DNA from: Bacillota bacterium
Lineage (GTDB): Bacteria; Bacillota; Clostridia; Tissierellales; Peptoniphilaceae
Assembly (NCBI GenBank): GCA_029003555.1
Contig: JAQYCE010000046.1
Span: 1-55,079 of the forward strand
Direction: 5' to 3'
DNA length: 55,079 nucleotides
Each line of letters starts with the position of its first letter. Within the stretch, counting starts at the first letter, position 1. Shown piece after piece: positions 40,865 through 49,347 of this stretch. The translations under genes were made by a program, and so were the position numbers. Below the pieces are notes generated by a model. The model saw only the letters and a program-made list of their open reading frames with translations, did not search any database and was not told the DNA's origin.

Positions 40865-41746
40865 CTATATAGAAACGCCCTGTTTCCCTGCCAGTGTCAG
40901 GCAAAGGTCCTCAAGGGCAAGTTTTGGATTCCAATTTTTTTCCAGGCCCTGACGGGTTTTCTCCACGGAGAGAAGGGCCCGGCTGGCCCGGTCCAGGGTC
41001 GTATTTTGGGCCAGGTCGAAAAAATCCGCCCGGCAGGACAGGGGAAGGTCCACTTCCCTGTCGCCTGACTGGTAGGCCATGACCCCATTTAAGTAATAAA
41101 TCCAGGCCTCCAAGAGACCGGAATAATCCTCCTGCCAATTTTCCAGGAGGGCCTTGGAGAGGAAGACCCCCTCCACCTTCCCCGCTAGCAGATCCCCAAG
41201 AAGGTCCAGGGCCAGGGGGTCATCCACAGGAGGGTGGTCCTTGCCCAGGGCAACCATCCGGAGCCGGGATTGAACGGTCAACAGGAGCTTGGACCGCTGG
41301 CTGGCCCCCAGGATCCAAACGACATGGCCGGGGGGTTCCTCCAGGGACTTTAAGAGAGCATTTTGGGCCGGTCCCTGCATGGTGTCCGCCCGGTCGATTA
41401 CAATGACCTTATAGTCCCCTTGGATGGGTTTTTGGTACATGAGGGCGGTGAGTTGACGGACCCGGTCGATGGAGACCCTCTCCTCCCCTTCAAAAAGGAG
41501 GTCCGCTGCGGATCCCGAAAGGATCCTCTCCCTCTCCACCCCGCCGAAGTCCCCTAGAATGCGGAGGACCAGGGCCCGGGATACGCTTTGAACCCGGTCC
41601 CGTCCCCCTTCTAAAAGGAAGGCATGGACCAGGTGGTCCCGGTTAAAAAGGAGGCCGGATTGGGACAGGATCCTTCTTTCCTCCTCAAGATTCCCCTCAT
41701 AGCCGTCAAAAAGGCCGGGGGCTTTGCTTTCTTTGTGCTTTGCCAT
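40865..41746 (-). CDS. holB: DNA polymerase III subunit delta' (clamp loader)
   Basis: Delta' is the non-hydrolysing AAA+ subunit of the replication clamp loader. The 293-residue protein is divergent: the Walker A region is degenerate (LLEGGRDRVQSVSRAL) and no Zn Cys cluster is visible. The conserved sensor stretch DRADTMQGPAQNALLKSLEEPPGHVVWILG and the SRLRMVAL segment are clear. Gene order tmk-yaaQ-holB-ricT supports the call. It is slightly shorter than typical delta'. Confidence 0.9.
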   Translation of the reverse strand: MAKHKESKAPGLFDGYEGNLEEERRILSQSGLLFNRDHLVHAFLLEGGRDRVQSVSRALVLRILGDFGGVERERILSGSAADLLFEGEERVSIDRVRQLTALMYQKPIQGDYKVIVIDRADTMQGPAQNALLKSLEEPPGHVVWILGASQRSKLLLTVQSRLRMVALGKDHPPVDDPLALDLLGDLLAGKVEGVFLSKALLENWQEDYSGLLEAWIYYLNGVMAYQSGDREVDLPLSCRADFFDLAQNTTLDRASRALLSVEKTRQGLEKNWNPKLALEDLCLTLAGKQGVSI

Positions 41747-41757
41747 GCCCGCCCTTT

Positions 41758-42084
41758 CTAGAGCCGGTACATGGTGTCAATGTCAAGTTGGAAGATGGTC
41801 GCTCCACCCACCTCAACCTCCACAGGGATGGAGGGGTACATGCCCGGATCCAGCTGGGGGTTCATGATAGGGGTGACGGCCGTCCGTCTGGAGCAATTCT
41901 TATTGATGACGGCCAGGGCGTCATCCACTTCCTGGTCCTCCACCCCTAAAAAGAGGGTGGTGTTTCCGCTTTTCAGGAAACCTCCGGTCGAGGAGAGTTT
42001 GGTCACCCGGAAGGAGTGTTCCACTAGCTCTTCCATCAGGCTGGCGGCATCCCCGTCTTGGACAATGCAAATTAATAGCTTCAT
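41758..42084 (-). CDS. Cyclic-di-AMP receptor (PII-like, YaaQ/DarA/PstA family)
   Basis: The 108-residue PII-like trimer subunit has the family signature VTKLSSTGGFLKSGNTTLFLGVEDQEVDDAL, where the TGGFL/G loop binds c-di-AMP in characterised members. Two adjacent in-frame ATGs exist; the second (42084) has better spacing from GAGG, while the first overlaps the tmk stop as ATGA. It sits between tmk and holB as in Bacillus. Confidence 0.95.
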   Translation of the reverse strand: MKLLICIVQDGDAASLMEELVEHSFRVTKLSSTGGFLKSGNTTLFLGVEDQEVDDALAVINKNCSRRTAVTPIMNPQLDPGMYPSIPVEVEVGGATIFQLDIDTMYRL

Positions 42085-42086
42085 GA

Positions 42087-42707
42087 TCATGCCTCGATTC
42101 TTTCTATGATTGCTTGCCAGCAGACCTCCAGGATTTCCTCCGGAGGGGCCAGGGCATCCACCCGATAGACCCGGTCGCTGGCTTCGATTGCCTTTTCATA
42201 CCCCTCCCGGATCCTCCGGAAAAAGTCCATGCCCGACTTTTCCAGCCGGTCCGTTTCCCCCTGGTTTTCTTTCCTTCTCAGGAGGTCGATGGGGTCCGCA
42301 TCCATGTATAAAATTAAATCCGGCCGTAGGTCCCCGGTGGCAAAGTCGTTGATGGCATCCACTTCAGGGATCCCCAAATTCCGGGCATAGCCTTGGTAGG
42401 CCAGGGAGGAGAGGACGAAGCGTTCGGTAAAGACGTGCCGGCCCCGGTCCAGGTTGGGCCGGATTCGTTGGGCCGTATGCTGGGCCCGGGCTGCGGCATA
42501 CAAGAGGGCTTCGCAACGGGGGTCCATCTCCGTGTTCCGGTTGTCCAAAAGGATGTCCCGGATTTCTTCACTGATGGGGGTTCCGCCCGGTTCCCGGGTA
42601 AAATCCACATCCAGTCCGGCTTCTTCGACTTTTTCCTTTAGGCCCCGGACCAGGGTCGACTTCCCCGACCCGTCGGATCCCTCCAAAGAAATAAAGATTC
42701 CTCGCAT
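42087..42707 (-). CDS. tmk: Thymidylate kinase
   Basis: It phosphorylates dTMP to dTDP. Start 42707 (MRGIFISLEGSDGSGKST) gives 206 residues, the normal length; the RBS is weak (GAGACAAG). The P-loop EGSDGSGKST, DR-like ERFVLSSLAYQGYAR and TREPGGTPI segments are typical, and the LID region follows ENQGETDRLE. It starts the tmk-yaaQ-holB-ricT run and is 83 nt after nadE. Confidence 0.96.
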   Translation of the reverse strand: MRGIFISLEGSDGSGKSTLVRGLKEKVEEAGLDVDFTREPGGTPISEEIRDILLDNRNTEMDPRCEALLYAAARAQHTAQRIRPNLDRGRHVFTERFVLSSLAYQGYARNLGIPEVDAINDFATGDLRPDLILYMDADPIDLLRRKENQGETDRLEKSGMDFFRRIREGYEKAIEASDRVYRVDALAPPEEILEVCWQAIIERIEA

Positions 42708-42790
42708 GCTTGTCTCATTTCTAATTGATAGTATCATATTTCTTCATTTGCCATGAAAAATCGATTTCTTTATCTATACCCCATCTCCGT

Positions 42791-44617
42791 CTATTTTTCA
42801 CCTTCGATAAGGGCATCGACCTCATCGAGATAGGCTCGCCCGTCCAAATCCGAGGCCATGGCCCATGCCCCCCTTGGGGACAGGGAAATCGGGCTGGCCT
42901 GGGGGCCGTCCGGCATGGCCGACCGCTTGAACTGGTTTTTGAAAAAGCGGTCATAGAAAATCCGGAGGCAGACCAGGATTTCCTTCCGGCTGTATTCCTC
43001 GAAGGCCCGGTCGGCATAGTCCAAAATCCTCCGGGGACCGGCCCCATAAAGGGCGAAGTAATAAAGGAAGAAGTCGTGGAGCTCATAGGGGCCGATGATT
43101 TCCTCGGTCTTCTGGGCGATCTCCCCGTCTTTTGGAGGAAGAAGTTCCGGAGAAACCGGGGTCTCCACCACATCCAAAAGGACCCGTGCCAATTCCTTCC
43201 TGCCTTTTTCCCGGAAACCATCCGCCTCATACCGGACCAGGGCCCGGGCCAGGGTCTTGGGCACGGAGGCGTTGACCCCATAGGAGGACATATGGTCCCC
43301 GTTGTAGGTGGCCCAGCCCAGGGCAATCTCGGACAGGTCCCCCGTCCCTAGAACCAGGCCCCTATGAAGGTTGGCCAGGTCGAAAAGAATTTGGGTCCTC
43401 TCCCGGGCCTGGGCATTTTCAAAGGCCAGGGACCGGTCTCCTTCCTCCAGGCCGATGTCCCGAAAGTGGACCCGGAGGACCTCCTCCAGGTCAATTTCCC
43501 GGAAGTCCAGGTCTAAAGATCGGGCAAGCTTTCGGGCATTCTCCTTGGTTTTCTCCGAGGACCCGAAGGCCGGCATGGAAACCGCATGGATCCCCTTCCG
43601 GTCCAGTCCCAGGCGGTCGAAGGTCCGGAGGGCGACCAGGAGGGCCAAAGTGGAATCCAGGCCTCCTGAAATCCCGATCCAGACATCCTCCGCCCCAATC
43701 GCCGACATTCTCTGGGCCAGGCCCAGGGCCTGGATGGTCAGGGTCTCTTCCAGACCCTCCTCATCTTCCGGCAGGAAAGGAAATTTGGCATAGGTCCGCC
43801 TTGTTGACCGATGGAAGGGGAGGTCTATTTCCTCCTCCGGATCCGGCTGGACCCGGCCCATGAGGAGGCGAGCCCGCGACCTCTCCCGGGTCTTTTTCAG
43901 GAGGAAGGGGTCCAAGTCGGCAAAGATGAAGCCCTCCCCCTCGCCTTCCTTCTTCTCCGCCAGGATGTGACCATTCTCTGCGATGAGGGCCTGGGTGGAA
44001 AAGACCCCGTCCGTGGTGGATTCGCCGGGGCAGGCCGAGACCATGGCCAGGGCTAGCCCGTCTCCTGTCAGGACCTCCAGGGCCTTCCTCCGAGCCTTGG
44101 CCTTTCCCGGAAGGAAGGGCCGGGCCTGGGACAGGAGGAGGAGGTCCGTCACTTCCAGGAACCTGCCCGGAGAGAGGCGGGCGATCTGGTCATCCGAAAG
44201 GGGGGCCAGAGAGAGGGACTTGAAGGTGTAGCTGGCCTCCTCCAAAAAAAAGGGGGATTCCCCCGTTGGTTCGGGCCCCCTCTTGCCCAGGACGTCCAGG
44301 TCACCTTGGTAGGCCAGGACTGTGGCCCAATAGGCCCCGGCCCCGGAAATCAGGGGGAGGCCAAAAACCAAGGCCAGGTCCAGGTCCCGGGTCCGGTCGG
44401 CCAGGGTCTCCGCCTCCTCCCAGGCCCGCCGGCAGAAAAACTCCTGGCCGGAGAGGTCCCCGATCGAATGGCCGGTCAGGGCCCCTTCCGGAAAGAGGGC
44501 TAAATCCACTTCCTCTTTGGCCATGGCCCGAGCCATCTCTTCCATAGCCTGGCGGTTGAGGTCCATCCTCCCCAGGCGGATCTTGGGCAGTCCGCATGCT
44601 AGTCGAAAAAATTCCAT
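42791..44617 (-). CDS. nadE: NAD+ synthetase with a degenerate glutaminase domain
   Basis: The 608-residue enzyme has an N-terminal nitrilase-like glutamine amidotransferase domain (1-270) and a C-terminal synthetase domain with the PP-loop GISGGLDSTLALL near 315 and LSEIALGWATYNGDHM near 440. Glutaminase residues Glu44 (FPEGALTGH) and Lys112 (VLGKRG) are kept, but the Cys expected in an ICEDLW-type strand near 140 is absent: that strand reads LAPLSDDQ. The only Cys in the domain (8, 62, 196) are elsewhere. I infer that it uses free ammonia or a partner. RBS GAGGAGGGGAT. Confidence 0.93.
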   Translation of the reverse strand: MEFFRLACGLPKIRLGRMDLNRQAMEEMARAMAKEEVDLALFPEGALTGHSIGDLSGQEFFCRRAWEEAETLADRTRDLDLALVFGLPLISGAGAYWATVLAYQGDLDVLGKRGPEPTGESPFFLEEASYTFKSLSLAPLSDDQIARLSPGRFLEVTDLLLLSQARPFLPGKAKARRKALEVLTGDGLALAMVSACPGESTTDGVFSTQALIAENGHILAEKKEGEGEGFIFADLDPFLLKKTRERSRARLLMGRVQPDPEEEIDLPFHRSTRRTYAKFPFLPEDEEGLEETLTIQALGLAQRMSAIGAEDVWIGISGGLDSTLALLVALRTFDRLGLDRKGIHAVSMPAFGSSEKTKENARKLARSLDLDFREIDLEEVLRVHFRDIGLEEGDRSLAFENAQARERTQILFDLANLHRGLVLGTGDLSEIALGWATYNGDHMSSYGVNASVPKTLARALVRYEADGFREKGRKELARVLLDVVETPVSPELLPPKDGEIAQKTEEIIGPYELHDFFLYYFALYGAGPRRILDYADRAFEEYSRKEILVCLRIFYDRFFKNQFKRSAMPDGPQASPISLSPRGAWAMASDLDGRAYLDEVDALIEGEK

Positions 44618-44632
44618 ATCCCCTCCTCATTG

Positions 44633-44659
44633 AAAAAAACCGCCGGACGGGCCGGCGGT
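44633..44659 (-). terminator. Terminator after the SH3 protein
   Basis: Minus strand ACCGCCGG, CCCGT loop, CCGGCGGT, then TTTTTTTC. It lies just before nadE, so nadE has its own start downstream. Confidence 0.9.
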
Positions 44660-44665
44660 CTCCCC

Positions 44666-45274
44666 TTATTCTTCAACCGGGTTGGCATCCAGGGACCAGC
44701 CGTAGATCCAACCTTCAAAAGTCTCCCCATTGTCCCGTTTGATCTGGCCATAGCACCAAACGGAATCCGCCTCCATCTTGGCTTCCCGGACGGTGATGGT
44801 GTTGCCCGGGTTGGCCGTATTGATAATGCTGGATCCCGTGCCCGGGCCCGACCGAACGTTGGACCGGGCGTTGACGGGGAAGGTCTTCCCCACCCAGGTC
44901 TTGGGCTCGGCATAGTCCGCCGGTCCTTCAGTCAGGGGGGCGGGCTTTTCTTCCGTCTGGTCCGACGACTTCCCTTCCCCCTGCATATCATAATCCGACG
45001 TATCAATACTCGTGCTCCGGCTAACTTCTTCACTGGAGATCGATGTGGAAGCTCCTTCCTCTTCGGAAGATTCAATGGCCGGCTGGTTGTCATAAGAAGA
45101 CCCGCCCATGACCCGGATAAACTGGTTGGTGATAAACCAAATAATCAGGAGAAGGAGGGCCACAATGATGACCACCGTTAAAAGGGTGGATCCATCCGGT
45201 CCCGGCTTCTGGGGTCTCGGTTTTTTATATCTCTTCGGCACTTCCTGCCGGTAACGATCTTCGCTTCCCTTCAT
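44666..45274 (-). CDS. Membrane-anchored bacterial SH3 domain protein
   Basis: Of 202 residues, a basic N-terminus precedes one transmembrane helix (LLTVVIIVALLLLIIWFI, about 31-50). A Ser/Glu-rich linker follows, then a C-terminal SH3b domain (NARSNVRSGPGTGSSIINTA, TITVREAKMEADSVWCYGQI, GWIYGWSL). SH3b domains bind cell-wall peptides, so it probably faces the wall. RBS GAGGAGGTAGTA. Monocistronic; it is divergent from the branching-enzyme gene. Confidence 0.9.
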   Translation of the reverse strand: MKGSEDRYRQEVPKRYKKPRPQKPGPDGSTLLTVVIIVALLLLIIWFITNQFIRVMGGSSYDNQPAIESSEEEGASTSISSEEVSRSTSIDTSDYDMQGEGKSSDQTEEKPAPLTEGPADYAEPKTWVGKTFPVNARSNVRSGPGTGSSIINTANPGNTITVREAKMEADSVWCYGQIKRDNGETFEGWIYGWSLDANPVEE

Positions 45275-45457
45275 TACTACCTCCTCGTTAAGGAAATGGA
45301 AGGTCCTTCCTTCCGAACTTCTTATTAAATCTTATCATAATGTTCCCCAAGTCGTCAGAATAATGATATACTTAAATGAGAACGATTTCACCCCAACGCA
45401 TTCTGATCCGTGATCCACGTTGCAAGCCCGGATGAGCCGGAATACTAGGAGGTTCAC
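45275..45457. other. Divergent intergenic region between SH3 and glgB genes
   Basis: About 180 nt with an AT-rich core (45320-45390). TATACT (plus, near 45366) and TATGAT/TAAGAT-like -10 boxes (minus, near 45330) are seen without convincing -35 partners. No RNA gene or repeat recognised. Confidence 0.4.
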
Positions 45458-47614
45458 ATGAATAAAGATCCCATCCAAGCAGCTGTCGCCCGTGCCCTGG
45501 ACCTTGACCCCTGGCTGACCAATTACAAGGAAGACCTGGCCCTACGGGAGAGAAATTACCTGGCAAAAAAAGAAGAAATTCTGGAAGGAGCCCCTTCCCT
45601 CTCCGAATTTGCCAATGGCCACCATTACTACGGCTTCCACCGGACGGAAGAGGGCTGGGTCTACCGGGAATGGGCCCCGGCTGCCGCCCACCTTTTCCTG
45701 GTCGGAGATTTTAACAACTGGCAGCCCTATACCCACCCCCTCCAAGCTATCGGCAACGGAAACTGGGAGATCCGCCTGGACGGGAAGGATGCCTTGAAGC
45801 ACGGTCAACGGATCAAGGTCCTTCTCCAATACCAAAACCAGGACCACTATAAAATCCCCCTCTATATCCGCCGGGTCATCCAAGAGGTCCGGGAGGACGG
45901 GTCGATTGACTGGCTGGGCCAAATCTGGGATCCGGAAGAGGACTATGAGTGGAAGACGCCCAACTTCAAGCTATCCCGCCATGTTCCCCCCTTCATCTAT
46001 GAGGCCCACATCGGGATTGCCCAGGAAGAAGGCAAGGTCTCTTCCTTCCGCGAATTTGCCGACCTCACCCTGCCCAGGATCAAGAAGTCCGGCTACAATG
46101 TCATCCAGCTCATGGCCATCATGCAGCACCCCTACTACGGGTCCTTCGGCTACCATGTCTCCAACTTCTTTGCTGTCTCCTCCTGGTTCGGGACCCCGGA
46201 AGACCTCAAGTATTTGATTGATAAGGCCCACTCCATGGGGATGGGGGTCCTCATGGACCTGGTCCACTCCCATGCGGTCAAGAATGAGGCGGAGGGCCTT
46301 TCCTTCTTCGATGGGACCCAGGAGCAATTCTTTGTCCCCGGCCCCCGCGGTTTCCATGAGACCTGGGACTCCATGTGCTTCAACTACGGAAAGACGGATG
46401 TCGTCCACTTCCTCCTCTCCAACCTCAAGTTCTGGCTGGAGGAATTCCATTTTGACGGCTTCCGCTTTGACGGGATCACCTCCATGCTCTATTGGGACCA
46501 TGGGATGGGGACCGACTTCACCGACTACAGCAAGTACTTCTCCCTCAACACCAACACCGATGCGGTCACCTACCTGACCCTGGCCTGCGAACTGGTCCAC
46601 TCCCTCTCCCCCAATGCCCTCCTGGTGGCGGAAGATATGTCCGGCATGCCCGGCCTCTGCCTCCCTCCCGACCACTGCGGGATCGGCTTCGACTACCGCC
46701 TCTCCATGGGGGTGCCTGACCTTTGGATCAGGAATATGAAAAAGGACGACCACGACTGGTCGGTTAATGAAATCTACTATGAGGTCACCACCCACCGGCC
46801 CATGGAAAAGCGGATTAACTATGCGGAAAGTCACGACCAGGCCCTGGTGGGGGACAAGACCCTCTTCTTCTGGCTGGCTGACCAGGAAGCCTACTGGCAC
46901 ATGAGCAAGGATGACGATAACTACATCATCGACCGGGCCATCGCCCTCCACAAGATGATCCGCTTCATCACCCTGACCGCCGGGGCTGACGGCTACTTGA
47001 ACTTCATCGGCAATGAGTTCGGCCATCCCGAGTGGATTGACTTCCCCCGCCTGGGAAACGGCTGGTCCTACCACTACGCCCGCCGCCAGTGGCACCTAGC
47101 GGACGACGACCTCCTCAAATACTCCTATCTCATGGAATTTGACCGTGCCATGATCCGGTTCGCTAAGAAGACCGGGATCATGGGACCCAAAAACGTCCAA
47201 CTTCTCTGGACGGATGAGCACCGGAAGATCGTCGCCTACCGAAACAACGCCTACATCTTCCTCTACAACTTCCACCCCACTGATTCTGTGGAAAACTTCG
47301 TCCTCCCCATCAACCAGGAAGGGAGCTACCAAGTGGTCTTCTCCTCCGACCGGAAGGAATTCGGTGGCTTCGGTCGGATCGATGAGGGCTATATCTACCA
47401 AACCCAGACCATGGATATGGCCGACTTTGACCAGGGGATCCGGATCTATTCCCCGGCCCGGACCGTCCTGGTCCTGAGGAAGGTGGCCGACAACGAAGGC
47501 GGTGAGGTCGATGCCGAAGCCAGAGACGCCATCGACCAAATGGTTGCCGCCGAAGCCAAGGCCCAACAAGCCCTGGTCATCCAACAGATGAAAAAATCCC
47601 TGGACCGGAAGTAA
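45458..47614 (+). CDS. glgB: 1,4-alpha-glucan branching enzyme, eukaryote-like GH13_8 type
   Basis: It creates alpha-1,6 branches in glycogen. Of 718 residues, a CBM48-like N-domain (EWAPAAAHLFLVGDFNNWQ) precedes the GH13 barrel. Barrel motifs: YEAHIGIAQEEG, GYHVSNFFAVSSWFGTPEDLKYLIDKAH, the nucleophile Asp in FRFDGITSMLY, the acid Glu in LVAEDMSGMPG, and YAESHDQALVGDKT. Those wordings are the GH13_8 (plant/animal) subtype rather than the usual bacterial GlgB. A Glu/Ala-rich tail follows. RBS TAGGAGGTTCAC. No other glycogen gene is nearby. Confidence 0.93.
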   Translation: MNKDPIQAAVARALDLDPWLTNYKEDLALRERNYLAKKEEILEGAPSLSEFANGHHYYGFHRTEEGWVYREWAPAAAHLFLVGDFNNWQPYTHPLQAIGNGNWEIRLDGKDALKHGQRIKVLLQYQNQDHYKIPLYIRRVIQEVREDGSIDWLGQIWDPEEDYEWKTPNFKLSRHVPPFIYEAHIGIAQEEGKVSSFREFADLTLPRIKKSGYNVIQLMAIMQHPYYGSFGYHVSNFFAVSSWFGTPEDLKYLIDKAHSMGMGVLMDLVHSHAVKNEAEGLSFFDGTQEQFFVPGPRGFHETWDSMCFNYGKTDVVHFLLSNLKFWLEEFHFDGFRFDGITSMLYWDHGMGTDFTDYSKYFSLNTNTDAVTYLTLACELVHSLSPNALLVAEDMSGMPGLCLPPDHCGIGFDYRLSMGVPDLWIRNMKKDDHDWSVNEIYYEVTTHRPMEKRINYAESHDQALVGDKTLFFWLADQEAYWHMSKDDDNYIIDRAIALHKMIRFITLTAGADGYLNFIGNEFGHPEWIDFPRLGNGWSYHYARRQWHLADDDLLKYSYLMEFDRAMIRFAKKTGIMGPKNVQLLWTDEHRKIVAYRNNAYIFLYNFHPTDSVENFVLPINQEGSYQVVFSSDRKEFGGFGRIDEGYIYQTQTMDMADFDQGIRIYSPARTVLVLRKVADNEGGEVDAEARDAIDQMVAAEAKAQQALVIQQMKKSLDRK

Positions 47615-47652
47615 TCAAGTTATCCCGCCGGAAGTAATCACGTCGTCCCAAT

Positions 47653-47688
47653 AAAAAAAAGCCCCCGCTCCGGCGGGGGCTTTTGTTG
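47653..47688 (+). terminator. Terminator after glgB
   Basis: Stem GCCCCCGC/GCGGGGGC (47661-47680) followed by TTTTGTTG, with an A-run before it, so weak activity on the minus strand is also possible. Confidence 0.88.
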
Positions 47689-47757
47689 TAGATGGACTGG
47701 GGGGGCTTGGAGATGGAGACGTGAGGAGGATGGGGCCTGAGGCCACCGAAGAGGAGG

Positions 47758-47891
47758 CCCTGGGAAATAGCGTTGGAGGGCACTTCCCAGGGAAGCCCGG
47801 CCCTGGGAAACAGCGTTGGAGGGCACTTCCCAGGGATGCCCAGCCCTGGCTGGGGCTTAATTTCCACGCCAACCAGGGCGCGCCATCCTGG
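47758..47891. repeat. 43-bp palindromic tandem repeat, locus A (two full units plus a diverged third)
   Basis: Units start at 47758, 47801 and 47844. The first two are nearly identical (CCCTGGGAAA, then GCGTTGGAGGGCACTT, CCCAGGG); the third is diverged but keeps CCCTGG and CCAGGG ends. Each unit can fold by CCCTGG pairing with CCAGGG. A short reading frame crossing it is not a credible gene. Confidence 0.85.
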
Positions 47892-47918
47892 CAGAAGACC
47901 GGATTCTACCAAATACGC

Positions 47919-47964
47919 AAAAAAGAGGCTGTGTTCGAAGCATGCCAATCTTTGAACACAGCCC
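47919..47964 (-). terminator. Terminator after the DUF3825 gene
   Basis: Minus strand GGCTGTGTTC, 17-nt loop, GAACACAGCC, then TCTTTTTTG. Confidence 0.88.
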
Positions 47965-48005
47965 CTATTCGGGACTTCATTTATTTTATGAAACCTTTCC
48001 CGAAG

Positions 48006-49310
48006 TCAATCCTCATCATCCTCATTCTCATCGCCTTCATAAGAGAGGATGTTAATGGAATCCGTGTTGAGCCAGTCACTGTCGGGGCGGGAGACCAGGC
48101 GGGAGTTGCTGTAAGCCAGGAAGAGAGGAAGGATGGTTTCTCCCTGGTAGGAGCCTGAGGGATGGCGGACCACCACCAGGGCCAGGTCAACCCGGTTTTC
48201 ATCCACCAGACAGAGGGGGAGGAGGAGGGAGCCTTTGTTGGACCGGGGGTTGTACATGGGAATAGCGGTCTTGTAGTTCCACTGGACCCGCTTGAGGGCC
48301 AGCTCCACGGCATCTTCGAAACGGTTTTTGAGCCGGTTGAAGACCCGCTGGTTGTCCTCAATCTTCTGGCCTAACTTCTGGAAGAAGATCTTGGACCGGT
48401 AGCGGTCGCTGGTCTGATAAGCCTCCTGGAGGGTCATGCCGTCAATTTCCATCATATCCCGGGTCAGGTTATCCTCCAGGAACTCCATGGGGAATCGGCG
48501 GGTCCGTTCAACAATGATATGGGTGTAGTCACAGGAGAGATCGCCCGTGGAGGAATCATAGAGCATGTTCTCCACCTTGTTTTCAAAATAGTCCGCCCGG
48601 CAAGGCAGGGGGTTGAAAACCCGGACCAGGGTCTTGCCCGTATCTTCCCCGGCTACCACAAAGTCAAGGAGATACCAGAAGGCAGATCCCTTGAACATGG
48701 TGTTCTGCTTGAAGAGGGCGTAGATGTCGTCGTATTTCCGGTCAACCAGGCCGGTGTTAAAGGCGGCATAGGTCTCCTGGGGCAGGGTGGAATCCGGGGT
48801 GATGGAAATCTTCCCCTCACGAAGGAGGCGCTTGAAAGTGTAATTCAGGTAGTTCTTGAGGAGGGGGACCTTATCGTTTTTGGGCGGGGTGTCCCCGTAA
48901 TACCACTTTTCCGGCAGGGCCAGGTCGGCCAATTCATCGTACTTGCGGAAGTTAATGAAGGCCCAGTCTGTCAGGGCATCCTGGGGCTTAGGATATTTCC
49001 CTTTGATCTCCTCCAAGTCCTTTTCCGACAAGGGAGAAGGACCGGTCGGCCGAGGGCGGACAAAGTAGAGGGGTGGAAGGCCGGCTTCCTCAGTCATCCG
49101 GCAGTCAAAGTGATCGCTGAAGCCCTGGAAGAGGGCAAAGAGGTCCCGGTCCCGGATGGAGGAGAGTTCAGGATAGGCCTCCCCAAGAGCCTGCTCCACC
49201 TTTCCCAGGAAGACCCAGTTCCCCTCCCCCTCCTGGAGGGATTGGACCAAAGTGGTCAGCTGGTCGGCCAAAGGGCTTTCTTGTCCTCTTTCATGCTGTT
49301 CGTAATCCAT
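48006..49310 (-). CDS. DUF3825 protein with a possible N-terminal LOTUS (OST-HTH)-like domain
   Basis: Start 49310 is preferred over an ATG six bases upstream that abuts the RBS AAGGAAGG; it gives 434 residues. The large C-terminal part (about 120-400) matches DUF3825 by eye: YAAFNTGLVDRKYDDIYALF, then RADYFENKVENML and LALKRVQWNYKTAIPMYNP. Residues 18-88 (LTTLVQSL...GNWVFLGKVEQALGEAYPEL...DLFALFQGFSDHF) look like a small winged-helix LOTUS-type RNA-binding domain; this part is tentative. The function is not established; an RNA-linked role has been suggested for such combinations. It is 37 nt after the ATP-grasp gene. Confidence 0.75.
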   Translation of the reverse strand: MDYEQHERGQESPLADQLTTLVQSLQEGEGNWVFLGKVEQALGEAYPELSSIRDRDLFALFQGFSDHFDCRMTEEAGLPPLYFVRPRPTGPSPLSEKDLEEIKGKYPKPQDALTDWAFINFRKYDELADLALPEKWYYGDTPPKNDKVPLLKNYLNYTFKRLLREGKISITPDSTLPQETYAAFNTGLVDRKYDDIYALFKQNTMFKGSAFWYLLDFVVAGEDTGKTLVRVFNPLPCRADYFENKVENMLYDSSTGDLSCDYTHIIVERTRRFPMEFLEDNLTRDMMEIDGMTLQEAYQTSDRYRSKIFFQKLGQKIEDNQRVFNRLKNRFEDAVELALKRVQWNYKTAIPMYNPRSNKGSLLLPLCLVDENRVDLALVVVRHPSGSYQGETILPLFLAYSNSRLVSRPDSDWLNTDSINILSYEGDENEDDED

Positions 49311-49347
49311 GGACATCCTTCCTTACCTTCCTTTCCTTCTTTTACTC

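Noticed and set aside
45971..47095. 374-codon minus-strand frame
   Set aside because: Antisense to the branching enzyme, composition-driven, no recognisable motif.
47577..47948. 123-codon minus-strand frame
   Set aside because: Runs through the glgB terminator and the 43-bp repeats; its protein repeats just follow the DNA repeats.
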